Virus record (IMG/VR): IMGVR_UViG_3300037504_000888
Span: 39,265 to 103,264 of that record
Direction: 5' to 3' (one strand)
Source: a virus
DNA length: 64,000 nucleotides
The notes beneath the pieces were generated by a model that saw nothing but the letters and a program-made list of their open reading frames with translations, ran no database searches and had not been told where the DNA came from. Shown here piece by piece: positions 1-7,063 of the stretch. The translations under genes and the position numbers were made by a program. Positions within the stretch are counted from its first letter, which is position 1. Each line of letters begins with the position of its first letter.

Positions 1-2
1 TT

Positions 3-818
3 ACGCGTTTGCTCAAGTTGTCGCAGTCCATTGTGGGCGGTGGCGGCTACAACCAGGCTACCTTTGTCAGCGTCAACGGACCCTCTGGTACGGGCCCGTT
101 CAATGGTCTCAACAACGAGCCGGCGACGGTGACATGGATCACCCCCCATTTTTGGATGGGTGGGCAGAATGACTACCCGTTCTTTTATGGGCACGCTCCG
201 TACAACTCAGACGACCTGGATACGGAGTTCTTCAACCCGCCCTTCTTCTTGGCGGGTTCTCGGTATGAGAGTCACGGCCTTCCGTCGCCCAACGGACGAG
301 TCAATCAGGCGTTTTCCTGGGGTGGGTTTGACAAGAGAAGCGGTACCGCTCCGGATCGACGCGGCATCATGTACGGCGACGGTTCCCTCGAGTGCGTTCG
401 TGTAGCCGCCGACCTGCACTCGCTGGCACCAATACAAGACTTCATCAATTCGAGTGGCGACACAGCTACCCTAGACGCCTATCTCCAAGGTACCTACGCG
501 CAGTCGGAAACAGGGTTCAACGTTCACTGCAACGTTAACACCGGTGCAACCGGTACAGGTACTATCAACTTCAACTTCTACGCGGGCGGGCTTGCCACAA
601 TGCCCCTGGGTACTCGTTGTACGGTGACTTTGAACGTCACTGTCGACACCCTGGATGACCTCGTGCTCAACTGGGGTGGGGACATTCCCTTCCTCTTCAG
701 TGGAGGCGAAGACCAGGTGCCCCCGGATGTCGTGGGGGTGTACAAGTGGGAGGGCCTAGTCACCCTCGTTGGCAGTAGCGTCAGAACTTGGCTGATGACT
801 CGTACAGACTACATCTGA
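3..818 (+). CDS. Virion appendage-like protein, 5' end cut off by the window
   Basis: The reading frame is open to the left edge of the window, so the true start is upstream; the first possible internal start is a TTG at base 9. About 270 residues are visible. The sequence is rich in Gly, Asn, Thr and aromatic residues with few charges, typical of beta-rich extracellular or virion surface proteins, and has no membrane segment. It lies seven bases ahead of a second beta-rich protein and upstream of the tail-fibre genes, so I infer a tail or capsid decoration role. I do not recognise a family. An enzyme domain cannot be excluded. Confidence 0.6.
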   Translation, partial: TRLLKLSQSIVGGGGYNQATFVSVNGPSGTGPFNGLNNEPATVTWITPHFWMGGQNDYPFFYGHAPYNSDDLDTEFFNPPFFLAGSRYESHGLPSPNGRVNQAFSWGGFDKRSGTAPDRRGIMYGDGSLECVRVAADLHSLAPIQDFINSSGDTATLDAYLQGTYAQSETGFNVHCNVNTGATGTGTINFNFYAGGLATMPLGTRCTVTLNVTVDTLDDLVLNWGGDIPFLFSGGEDQVPPDVVGVYKWEGLVTLVGSSVRTWLMTRTDYI

Positions 819-825
819 GGATACG

Positions 826-2286
826 ATGAGCTCACACGCAGAGATTCAATCCCGTCGACTGGTACGACCTGAGACGGATCTTGTCAGTATCAGTAGTGGT
901 GGCACTTACGAGTGGGACCCCCGTAAGAGCGGGACGTTGAATGTCGTTACAACGGGAACCAATTACGCCCCGCTGGAGATCAACTTTCATCCGGACTACG
1001 TTCCCGTAAGAGGGGAGACGTTGCGCATCGAAGGCCGGGAAGGAGTTGTCGGTGGCTTCCTCTCTCAAGGCATGATCGACCTGCAGAGCATCGTGGTCTC
1101 GGAGTCTGGCCCACGTCCCCGGCAAAACTTCGGGGGTACGTTGGTGTATGGTCGAGTCAACTCGTCACCTGTTTCGGACCAATGGTTCTTCTACCCTGAC
1201 GTGGAGCCCCCCACCGCGGAAGACGTTGTCCGATCTCTGCACGCGTACTCCGTTATTGCTGATGGCATCTCCGCGGTAGCTCAGACTTTTGTGGGTCCCA
1301 CATTTCCTCTTCCGGACCAGGGGGAAATAGTCAAGTGCAGTATTGCTAACGACGCCACTCTCGACCTCACGTACTTGCAGCCCTTGTGGAGTACCCGCGT
1401 TACTAGTGATACGTGGGCCTACGGAAGTCCGAGCTGGGTCAACAACTGGATGCTGAGTGATGGTCGCACCTATTATGGTTGTCAGGCTGAAGGTTCGACG
1501 GGCACTCAGCTGGGTGGCTGGACGTCAGCAAGCTCCACCGGCTCGCAGTTTGGTGCGCATGCGTCCGCAGAAAGTGTCTGGGTGGTCGACACCGATACGA
1601 CGGACGCCAATGAAGTGGGCATTCTTCTTATTCTCCCTTCGGGTAGTGTGTCTATCAACCGGTCAACCGACGGTGGTTCCAACTGGACAGGTATCGCGGG
1701 ACTGTCGATTGGCACTGAGACAGTGACCGCTGTCATCCCTGACGTTAGAATCGGCGGAGGAAGGTCTGGCACCTTCTTCGTACTCACTGCAGAGGGCTCG
1801 GTCTGGTACTTCACAGGCGCAGGGGGTATCGGGAGCCCTTCGAACCATCAGGTAGTTGGTCCTACTGGAAGCGCCTTCCGGTGCGGAGTGTTCGACTCGT
1901 TCACTGGAGACGCCTACTTCGGAGGGGACGACGGGCAGGTCTACCGAGCCATCGGGGACGACTGGACAAACACAGCCAACTACGAGTCCACGGGCAACAT
2001 CAGCTCCGTTTACACCGTACGAGCGATGGCCTTCGCCGAGTCACGGCTACAACTGTACACGCTGCTCGGAAGAGATCGAGGAGGTTCGATCGGTGAGGAG
2101 GTCTTCGTCGCTCGTAGCGACACCAGAGCCATCTACTGGACGACCGCGCCCCTACACGCCTACTACGATGCCGCCGTTGTATACCCACCCCACTTGGACG
2201 CTTTCGGTGGTTACCTGTACCTTAGTATCCCACTACAGGCAAACGACCAACAACCGGTTCAGTTCTACCGGATGCTAGCGGTTTAG
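826..2286 (+). CDS. Virion protein with an Asp-box (BNR) repeat, probable beta-propeller
   Basis: A 486-residue protein rich in Gly, Ser and Thr. Residues about 280-287 read STDGGSNW, which fits the Asp-box/BNR motif S-x-D-x-G-x-x-W found in sialidase-like beta-propellers and in many phage appendage proteins. Weaker propeller-like stretches follow, such as one around residue 330 ending in VWYF. No sialidase catalytic arginines can be assigned by eye, so the propeller is more likely a structural or sugar-binding domain than an enzyme. The ATG follows the previous stop by seven bases, so the two genes are probably co-transcribed appendage components. Assignment to the virion is inferred from composition and position. 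Confidence 0.6.
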   Translation: MSSHAEIQSRRLVRPETDLVSISSGGTYEWDPRKSGTLNVVTTGTNYAPLEINFHPDYVPVRGETLRIEGREGVVGGFLSQGMIDLQSIVVSESGPRPRQNFGGTLVYGRVNSSPVSDQWFFYPDVEPPTAEDVVRSLHAYSVIADGISAVAQTFVGPTFPLPDQGEIVKCSIANDATLDLTYLQPLWSTRVTSDTWAYGSPSWVNNWMLSDGRTYYGCQAEGSTGTQLGGWTSASSTGSQFGAHASAESVWVVDTDTTDANEVGILLILPSGSVSINRSTDGGSNWTGIAGLSIGTETVTAVIPDVRIGGGRSGTFFVLTAEGSVWYFTGAGGIGSPSNHQVVGPTGSAFRCGVFDSFTGDAYFGGDDGQVYRAIGDDWTNTANYESTGNISSVYTVRAMAFAESRLQLYTLLGRDRGGSIGEEVFVARSDTRAIYWTTAPLHAYYDAAVVYPPHLDAFGGYLYLSIPLQANDQQPVQFYRMLAV

Positions 2287-2295
2287 GAGGAGAAC

Positions 2296-2712
2296 ATGAA
2301 CAATCTGCTTGCTGAGTTCAGCCTGCTGGGGGTGTGCGCCCTGGCCGTTGCTATCGTCGTGCTCAGCGCCTTGGTGCGCAAGACGCTCGAGCTCATCTGG
2401 CCCTGGCTCTCCAAGGTCGAGGTGGTATCGAAGCAGCAGAGAGTGGCGGAGTATCACAACCAGGTGGCGCGCTTCTACAACGAGCTCGGCCTCTACGTGC
2501 TGCCCTACGTCATCGGCTCGCTCATCGCCATTGGCAAGATCACGTTCGTCTTTGGCTCCATCGAGACCTACGCAGGTCGGTGGATCTTCTCCATGCTCGT
2601 GGCGACATTCAGCGCTCTCTTCTACAAGAGCATCAAGAAGGCCATCCCGGGTCTGCTCGGTGTGCAAGTCGAGACCAGTGACAAGATCCTCGAGCTGCCG
2701 AAGAAGGAGTAG
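2296..2712 (+). CDS. Small membrane protein, holin candidate
   Basis: A 138-residue protein with a strong ribosome site (AGGAGG) before the ATG. Three hydrophobic segments are visible: residues about 7-30, 65-87 and 93-110. They are separated by a charged amphipathic stretch, and the C-terminus is Lys/Glu-rich. It is followed four bases later by a gene for a single-span membrane protein with a charged coiled coil, and then by an HExxH protein. Size, several membrane spans and a charged tail fit a holin, and the neighbour would fit a spanin, but no family signature is seen. A virion or membrane-anchoring role is equally possible. It ends in TAG, showing that TAG is a normal stop in this genome. 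Confidence 0.5.
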   Translation: MNNLLAEFSLLGVCALAVAIVVLSALVRKTLELIWPWLSKVEVVSKQQRVAEYHNQVARFYNELGLYVLPYVIGSLIAIGKITFVFGSIETYAGRWIFSMLVATFSALFYKSIKKAIPGLLGVQVETSDKILELPKKE

Positions 2713-2715
2713 CTC

Positions 2716-3099
2716 ATGCCCTTCTGGATGGTCCTAAGCATCTGGTGGGTGGAGAAGGCCGAGCCCTGGTTGAAGCGCAACTGGCATTGGATGGTAGCCG
2801 CCACGGGCGGCCTCGTGCTTTTCATCTTCGCCATCACCAAAAAGAGGCCCAAGGTCGAGATCGTTTCAACCGAGCTCTCGGGGGCCGACCAGGTGAAGCG
2901 GGACCTCGAGGAGCAGAAGCGCGCCGAGGAGGCCGTGCTCAAGGACGAGCGCGACTCCGACCTCAAGAAGGCCGAGGAGCAGCGTAACGACACCATCAGC
3001 GGTCTCCTTGAGGATCAAGAGGACCGTGCTGAGAGCCCGCCTGAAGGGGATTCTCTCACTGACTTCCTCAAGGACGTTGGGAAGGACGTGCGTAGATGA
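2716..3099 (+). CDS. Single-span membrane protein with charged coiled coil, inner-membrane spanin candidate
   Basis: A 127-residue protein. A short N-terminal amphipathic region is followed by one membrane segment at about residues 24-43 and then a long, highly charged Lys/Glu/Arg/Asp region (about 50-105) with heptad character. This layout, an N-terminal membrane anchor plus a periplasmic coiled coil, is that of inner-membrane spanins (Rz-like). It is also that of many unrelated phage membrane proteins. The stop overlaps the next start (ATGA), so translation is probably coupled. No Rz homology is visible by eye; the spanin idea rests on topology and on the holin-like gene just upstream. Confidence 0.5.
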   Translation: MPFWMVLSIWWVEKAEPWLKRNWHWMVAATGGLVLFIFAITKKRPKVEIVSTELSGADQVKRDLEEQKRAEEAVLKDERDSDLKKAEEQRNDTISGLLEDQEDRAESPPEGDSLTDFLKDVGKDVRR

Positions 3100-3629
3100 A
3101 GTATGACGACGAGCTGCTAGCGACGCTGGAAGAGTTCCCCAGGTTCCGCATCAAGTTCAAGCACGAGAGCTGGTTCATGAAGCTCCTGAACGTGCTGCTG
3201 CTGATCGTCACTTTCGGTCAGCAGCGTGGGTTCATGACGCGGTTCATTACCACTATCGGTCGATACATGTGGGTTCCGAGGGATTGGGGGGAGTGGAACG
3301 ACAAGGGGCGTGCCCTCATCCTGCGTCACGAACGCGTTCATATGCGTCAGCAGGAGTCCTTGGGCATGGTTGTCTACGTGCTGACGTACCTCTTGTGGCC
3401 CATCCCCATACTCTGGGCAAATGGGCGCACCGAGCTTGAGATGGATGCGTACGAGGAGACGCTGCGGGGGTTCTATGAGTACTTTGGGGCTGCCGCTCTG
3501 CGTGACCCCGAGCTCCGCAAGAGCATAATCAAGCACTTCACCAGTGGCGACTACGCGTGGATGTGGGTGGGTCGTCGTCGCATCGAACGGTGGTACGACG
3601 ACGCCATTGCGCGGATTCTTGATCGATAG
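3096..3629 (+). CDS. HExxH zinc-metallopeptidase-like protein
   Basis: A 177-residue protein containing HERVH at about residues 78-82, the zinc-binding HExxH signature. A downstream acidic stretch (ELEMDAYEE, about 113-121) could supply the third ligand as in gluzincins. A hydrophobic segment (about 90-110, rich in Leu, Trp and Pro) lies between them, and another lies near residues 29-45, so it may be membrane-associated. The start overlaps the previous stop. The context of small membrane proteins raises the possibility of a lysis or entry role, but classical endolysins do not look like this, and substrate and function are unknown. This is one of three HExxH proteins in the window. Confidence 0.6.
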   Translation: MKYDDELLATLEEFPRFRIKFKHESWFMKLLNVLLLIVTFGQQRGFMTRFITTIGRYMWVPRDWGEWNDKGRALILRHERVHMRQQESLGMVVYVLTYLLWPIPILWANGRTELEMDAYEETLRGFYEYFGAAALRDPELRKSIIKHFTSGDYAWMWVGRRRIERWYDDAIARILDR

Positions 3630-3644
3630 CTGGTAGAATGGGGC

Positions 3645-6521
3645 ATGTCCGAGTGGGACTCCTTTTTCAAACACGCTCGCGTCAAGACGAAGCTGAAGTC
3701 CCATCAGGAGCGCGTCGTCGAGCGTATGAAGAGCGAAGACCAGCCGGGGTTGGTCGTCGCTCATGGGCTTGGTAGCGGCAAGACGCTCACGTCCATTGCT
3801 ACGCAGGACGCCCTGGGCTTGCCCGCTACGGTGGCCGTCCCAGCGGCGCTGCAAGCGAACTACCGCAAGGAGATGGACAAGCACCTCGAAGGCACCAGCC
3901 CTGAGGCGTCCTTGACTACCTTGCAGCGCATCAGCCGCGCCGGCGACATCGGCCACGCCAACCCCATGTTGGTGGTCGACGAAGCCCACAAGGCCCGTGA
4001 GATCAACACGAAGACGTACAAGGCGTTGAAGAAGGGTATTGAGAATACCGACAAGCGGCTGCTACTCACCGCCAGCCCCTTCTACAACCGGCCGAACGAC
4101 ATCGCCCCACTCGTAAACCTGGCCGCCGGCGAGACCGTCCTCGAGGCGCACCCGACGGACTTCAAGAAGAAGTACGTCAAGGAGCGCGTCATCAAGCCAG
4201 GGCTCATCGGCAAGTACGTCAAGGGCGCGCAGCCCGGTGTTGTCGAGGAGCTGAATCCCAAACAGAAGGCGTTCCTCGAGGGCACCTTCCGTAAGTGGGT
4301 CGACTACCACCCGAACTCGACTGAGGGCTTCCCCGAGGTGAAGCGGCAGCAGGTCGAGGTGCCGATGACGCAGCGCCAGCTTCAGGCGTACGACGCCATG
4401 ATGGGTACGGCGCCGCCCTGGCTGGCACACAAGGTGAAGAAGGGCCTGCCACCCAGCAAGCAGGAGTCGAAGGAGCTCAACGCATTCATGAGTGCGGTGC
4501 GGCAGATCTCGAACACCACCCGTGGCTTCTCTCCTGAGGAGAAGCCGCAGGAGCCGAAGATCGAGACCGCCTTCAACCGCATGCAGGACACGCTGAAGAA
4601 GGACGAGGATGCCAAGGGGGTCGTCTACTCGAACTTCCTCGAGTCGGGGCTCAAGCCCTACAAGGAACGGCTGCAGAAAGCCAACATTCCGTTCGGTGAG
4701 TTTACCGGCGATATGAAGAAGAAAGAGCGTGACCAGCTCGTTCGGGACTACAACGAGGGTAAGAAGAAGGTCCTGCTCCTCAGTTCCGCCGGTGGTGAGG
4801 GGCTTGACCTAAAAGGCACACGGCTCATGCAGGTCATGGAGCCGCACTGGAATGCGGAGAAGCTCAAGCAGGTGGAAGGCCGCGGGATTCGCTTCAAGAG
4901 CCATGACCACCTGCCTCCGGAGAAGCGCAACGTCACAGTGGAGAACTACCTGGCGACGCGGCCTCCACGGAAGGGGCTCTCGAAGCTGGTGCTAGGCAAG
5001 GATAGCGGCGGCAGTTCCGACCAGTACCTACGGCAAATGAGCGAGGACAAAGAGAAGCTCATCAAGCAGTTCAGGAGCCTCATGGAAGACGACCAGGAGA
5101 AGACCTCTGCGGCGACCAAGTTGGTGAGCCCAGACCTCTTGGCGCTGCCACATAAATACGACCTGACACCAGGAAGTAGCTCCGCGAAGAAGGTAGATCA
5201 CATTGCTGAGGAGTTTGGAGAGTCCGGCTACGACATGGAACGACCACCGCTGGTGGGGTACGAGGTGGCGCCCGATGACATCCAGCTACTTGATGGAGGG
5301 CACCGCGCTCAAGCAGCTCAACGGGCGGGCATTGACGTGCCCGTGCTGGTGAAGTCTCGAGACGCTATGCTAGCGGCACGTGACACCCCCGAGTGGGAGG
5401 CGTTTGGGCACACCGACACCCCAGCCAAGGATCTGTTGAGCGATGGGAAGACAACTATGAACGCAGCCGACATCGTCAAGGAAGCCAAGACCCTCGGCGG
5501 CTTCTACAAGGGCAAACCGAGTTCTCCCGACACGGTGAAGAAGACCGTGGAGTTTCAGGGCCTGAAGATCAAGGTGGATCGCCCCAAGGGGTTCATCATG
5601 TTCGGTGAGGACTCCAAGGGAGAGGAGTGGAAACGCAAGTACAAGGTCGACTACGGCTTCATTCCCAAGACCGTGGGCGGCGACGGTGATGGACTCGACG
5701 TCTTCATTGGACCGAACAAGAAGAGCAAGAAGGCGTTCTGGGCCGTACAACGGAAAGACGATGGCACCTTTGACGAGTACAAGGTCTTCGTCGGCTTCGA
5801 CAACCGCGACGAGGCGGTGGCTTGCTATCGGGCGCACATCCCGAAGAAGTACTTCGGGAGGATGATCACTATGACGGTGGAGATGATGAAGGCAATGCTG
5901 GGGACCAACCCTGACGAGGTCGTTGAGGGTGTAAAGACAGCGGAGTGGGCTGGCTTTTTCGACGAGGTAAACAAGCTAGCCGCGCTGGTTCTCCCAAACA
6001 AGGCTCGGGGCTTCATGGGGCGTGCTGACGAGCTTTTGCAAGGGGGACGGGTGGGCAAGTTGAAGGACGTAGCAGAAGAGGCCGTGCGTACCGCCAGGCT
6101 GGTTGACCCCTCTACACAGGGAGGGGAGGCTGAGATCATGCGACGGGCGTTCGAAAACGTCGCCAACAAGGCCAAGAAGGAGAGCAGGTCTGAGGCACGC
6201 AAGGTGCTTGGTGCCCGCGCGGGCCTAACTACCGCCGTTGCGGGCACCGGTGTGGGTGCAGGTGTCGGCGGTGGGATGCTTCTCAAGAAGAAGCTGCAAC
6301 CTGGGGAGAAGACGGTGGAGGCTGCTTCCAAGTTGGCCGACTCCAGCGTCTTCATGGACGACCCTCGCATGGCGCAGCAGATGGCTATGATGCGTCGGCA
6401 GCAAGGCCACCCCGGCATGCCCCCGCCCATCACCAACCTCAAGCACCCTGGTAACAAGCACCTGAAGCTGGCGTTGCTCGAAGCCGCTATTCAGGGCACG
6501 GCGGGAGTCGGGAGTGTCTGA
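3645..6521 (+). CDS. Polyvalent protein: SF2/SNF2-type helicase + ParB-like + pyrophosphatase-like domains
   Basis: A 958-residue multidomain protein. Residues 1-450 are a superfamily 2 helicase: Walker A GLGSGKT (41-47), DEAH (112-115), motif III LLTASP near 138, and a C-terminal RecA lobe with SSAGGEGLDL and the arginine-finger motif VEGRGIRF. Around residue 550, DGGHRAQAA matches the ParB/sulfiredoxin-like motif. Around 630-770 is a domain with YGFIP and DGDGLDV (about 680-686), close to the inorganic pyrophosphatase signature D-x-D-P-x-D with Gly for Pro. The C-terminal part has FFDEVNKLA and one glycine-rich hydrophobic segment. Such fusions match the 'polyvalent proteins' described in phages and conjugative elements, thought to enter the cell with the DNA. 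The position among virion genes agrees. Individual activities are inferred. Confidence 0.8.
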   Translation: MSEWDSFFKHARVKTKLKSHQERVVERMKSEDQPGLVVAHGLGSGKTLTSIATQDALGLPATVAVPAALQANYRKEMDKHLEGTSPEASLTTLQRISRAGDIGHANPMLVVDEAHKAREINTKTYKALKKGIENTDKRLLLTASPFYNRPNDIAPLVNLAAGETVLEAHPTDFKKKYVKERVIKPGLIGKYVKGAQPGVVEELNPKQKAFLEGTFRKWVDYHPNSTEGFPEVKRQQVEVPMTQRQLQAYDAMMGTAPPWLAHKVKKGLPPSKQESKELNAFMSAVRQISNTTRGFSPEEKPQEPKIETAFNRMQDTLKKDEDAKGVVYSNFLESGLKPYKERLQKANIPFGEFTGDMKKKERDQLVRDYNEGKKKVLLLSSAGGEGLDLKGTRLMQVMEPHWNAEKLKQVEGRGIRFKSHDHLPPEKRNVTVENYLATRPPRKGLSKLVLGKDSGGSSDQYLRQMSEDKEKLIKQFRSLMEDDQEKTSAATKLVSPDLLALPHKYDLTPGSSSAKKVDHIAEEFGESGYDMERPPLVGYEVAPDDIQLLDGGHRAQAAQRAGIDVPVLVKSRDAMLAARDTPEWEAFGHTDTPAKDLLSDGKTTMNAADIVKEAKTLGGFYKGKPSSPDTVKKTVEFQGLKIKVDRPKGFIMFGEDSKGEEWKRKYKVDYGFIPKTVGGDGDGLDVFIGPNKKSKKAFWAVQRKDDGTFDEYKVFVGFDNRDEAVACYRAHIPKKYFGRMITMTVEMMKAMLGTNPDEVVEGVKTAEWAGFFDEVNKLAALVLPNKARGFMGRADELLQGGRVGKLKDVAEEAVRTARLVDPSTQGGEAEIMRRAFENVANKAKKESRSEARKVLGARAGLTTAVAGTGVGAGVGGGMLLKKKLQPGEKTVEAASKLADSSVFMDDPRMAQQMAMMRRQQGHPGMPPPITNLKHPGNKHLKLALLEAAIQGTAGVGSV

Positions 6522-7054
6522 TGAACCTGAAAGCCCTCATCGCCGTCCTTCTCATCCCCGCCACGACCTATGCCGGCGGGGATGACGTCGTCAAGCGCCC
6601 GGAGATTCCGGTGCCGCAACTCACACTGAAGTACGCCCCTGAGCCACTCATTCCAGTGCCCGACGGGGACGACAAGATCGAATTCGTGCGCCAGGGTGAT
6701 GAGGTCCCGTTCAGCGGCCAGCTCTTCGACCCGGCTACGGCGCTGCGCTGGGCTCACTACCTGCAGCAGGCCAAGCTCCGGCTCAAGGAAGACGTGGTAT
6801 ACGAGCGTCGCGTCTGCAACGCCCACCTCGACTACCTGGGCAGTCGGCTCGAGCTCGAGGTGGCCTACAGCGAGGCCGTGGAGAAGGACCTCCGCGCCCG
6901 CGTGTTGGATCTTGAGCAGCGAAACTCCGACATGCAGGAGGAGCTCCGTAGCCCACCCTGGCACAAGTCCAGAGCATTCGGCATAGCTATCGGAGTAGTG
7001 GGAACGTCGCTCGTCGCAGGCCTTAGTGCCTGGGCGGTCATCGAGTCTAGGTAA
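6521..7054 (+). CDS. Exported protein with signal peptide, coiled coil and C-terminal membrane anchor
   Basis: A 177-residue protein whose start overlaps the upstream stop (TGATG). The N-terminus (MNLKALIAVLLIPATTYA) is a clear signal peptide with a TYA-G type signal-peptidase I site; there is no lipobox cysteine. The middle (about 70-145) is charged and helical, with two cysteine-free coiled-coil-like stretches. Residues about 152-173 form a C-terminal membrane segment ending in ESR. An exported N-terminus plus a C-terminal inner-membrane anchor recalls unimolecular spanins, but those carry a lipidated cysteine. It could instead be an envelope protein used during infection or lysis. Family not recognised. 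Confidence 0.55.
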   Translation: MNLKALIAVLLIPATTYAGGDDVVKRPEIPVPQLTLKYAPEPLIPVPDGDDKIEFVRQGDEVPFSGQLFDPATALRWAHYLQQAKLRLKEDVVYERRVCNAHLDYLGSRLELEVAYSEAVEKDLRARVLDLEQRNSDMQEELRSPPWHKSRAFGIAIGVVGTSLVAGLSAWAVIESR

Positions 7055-7063
7055 GAGGTAACA

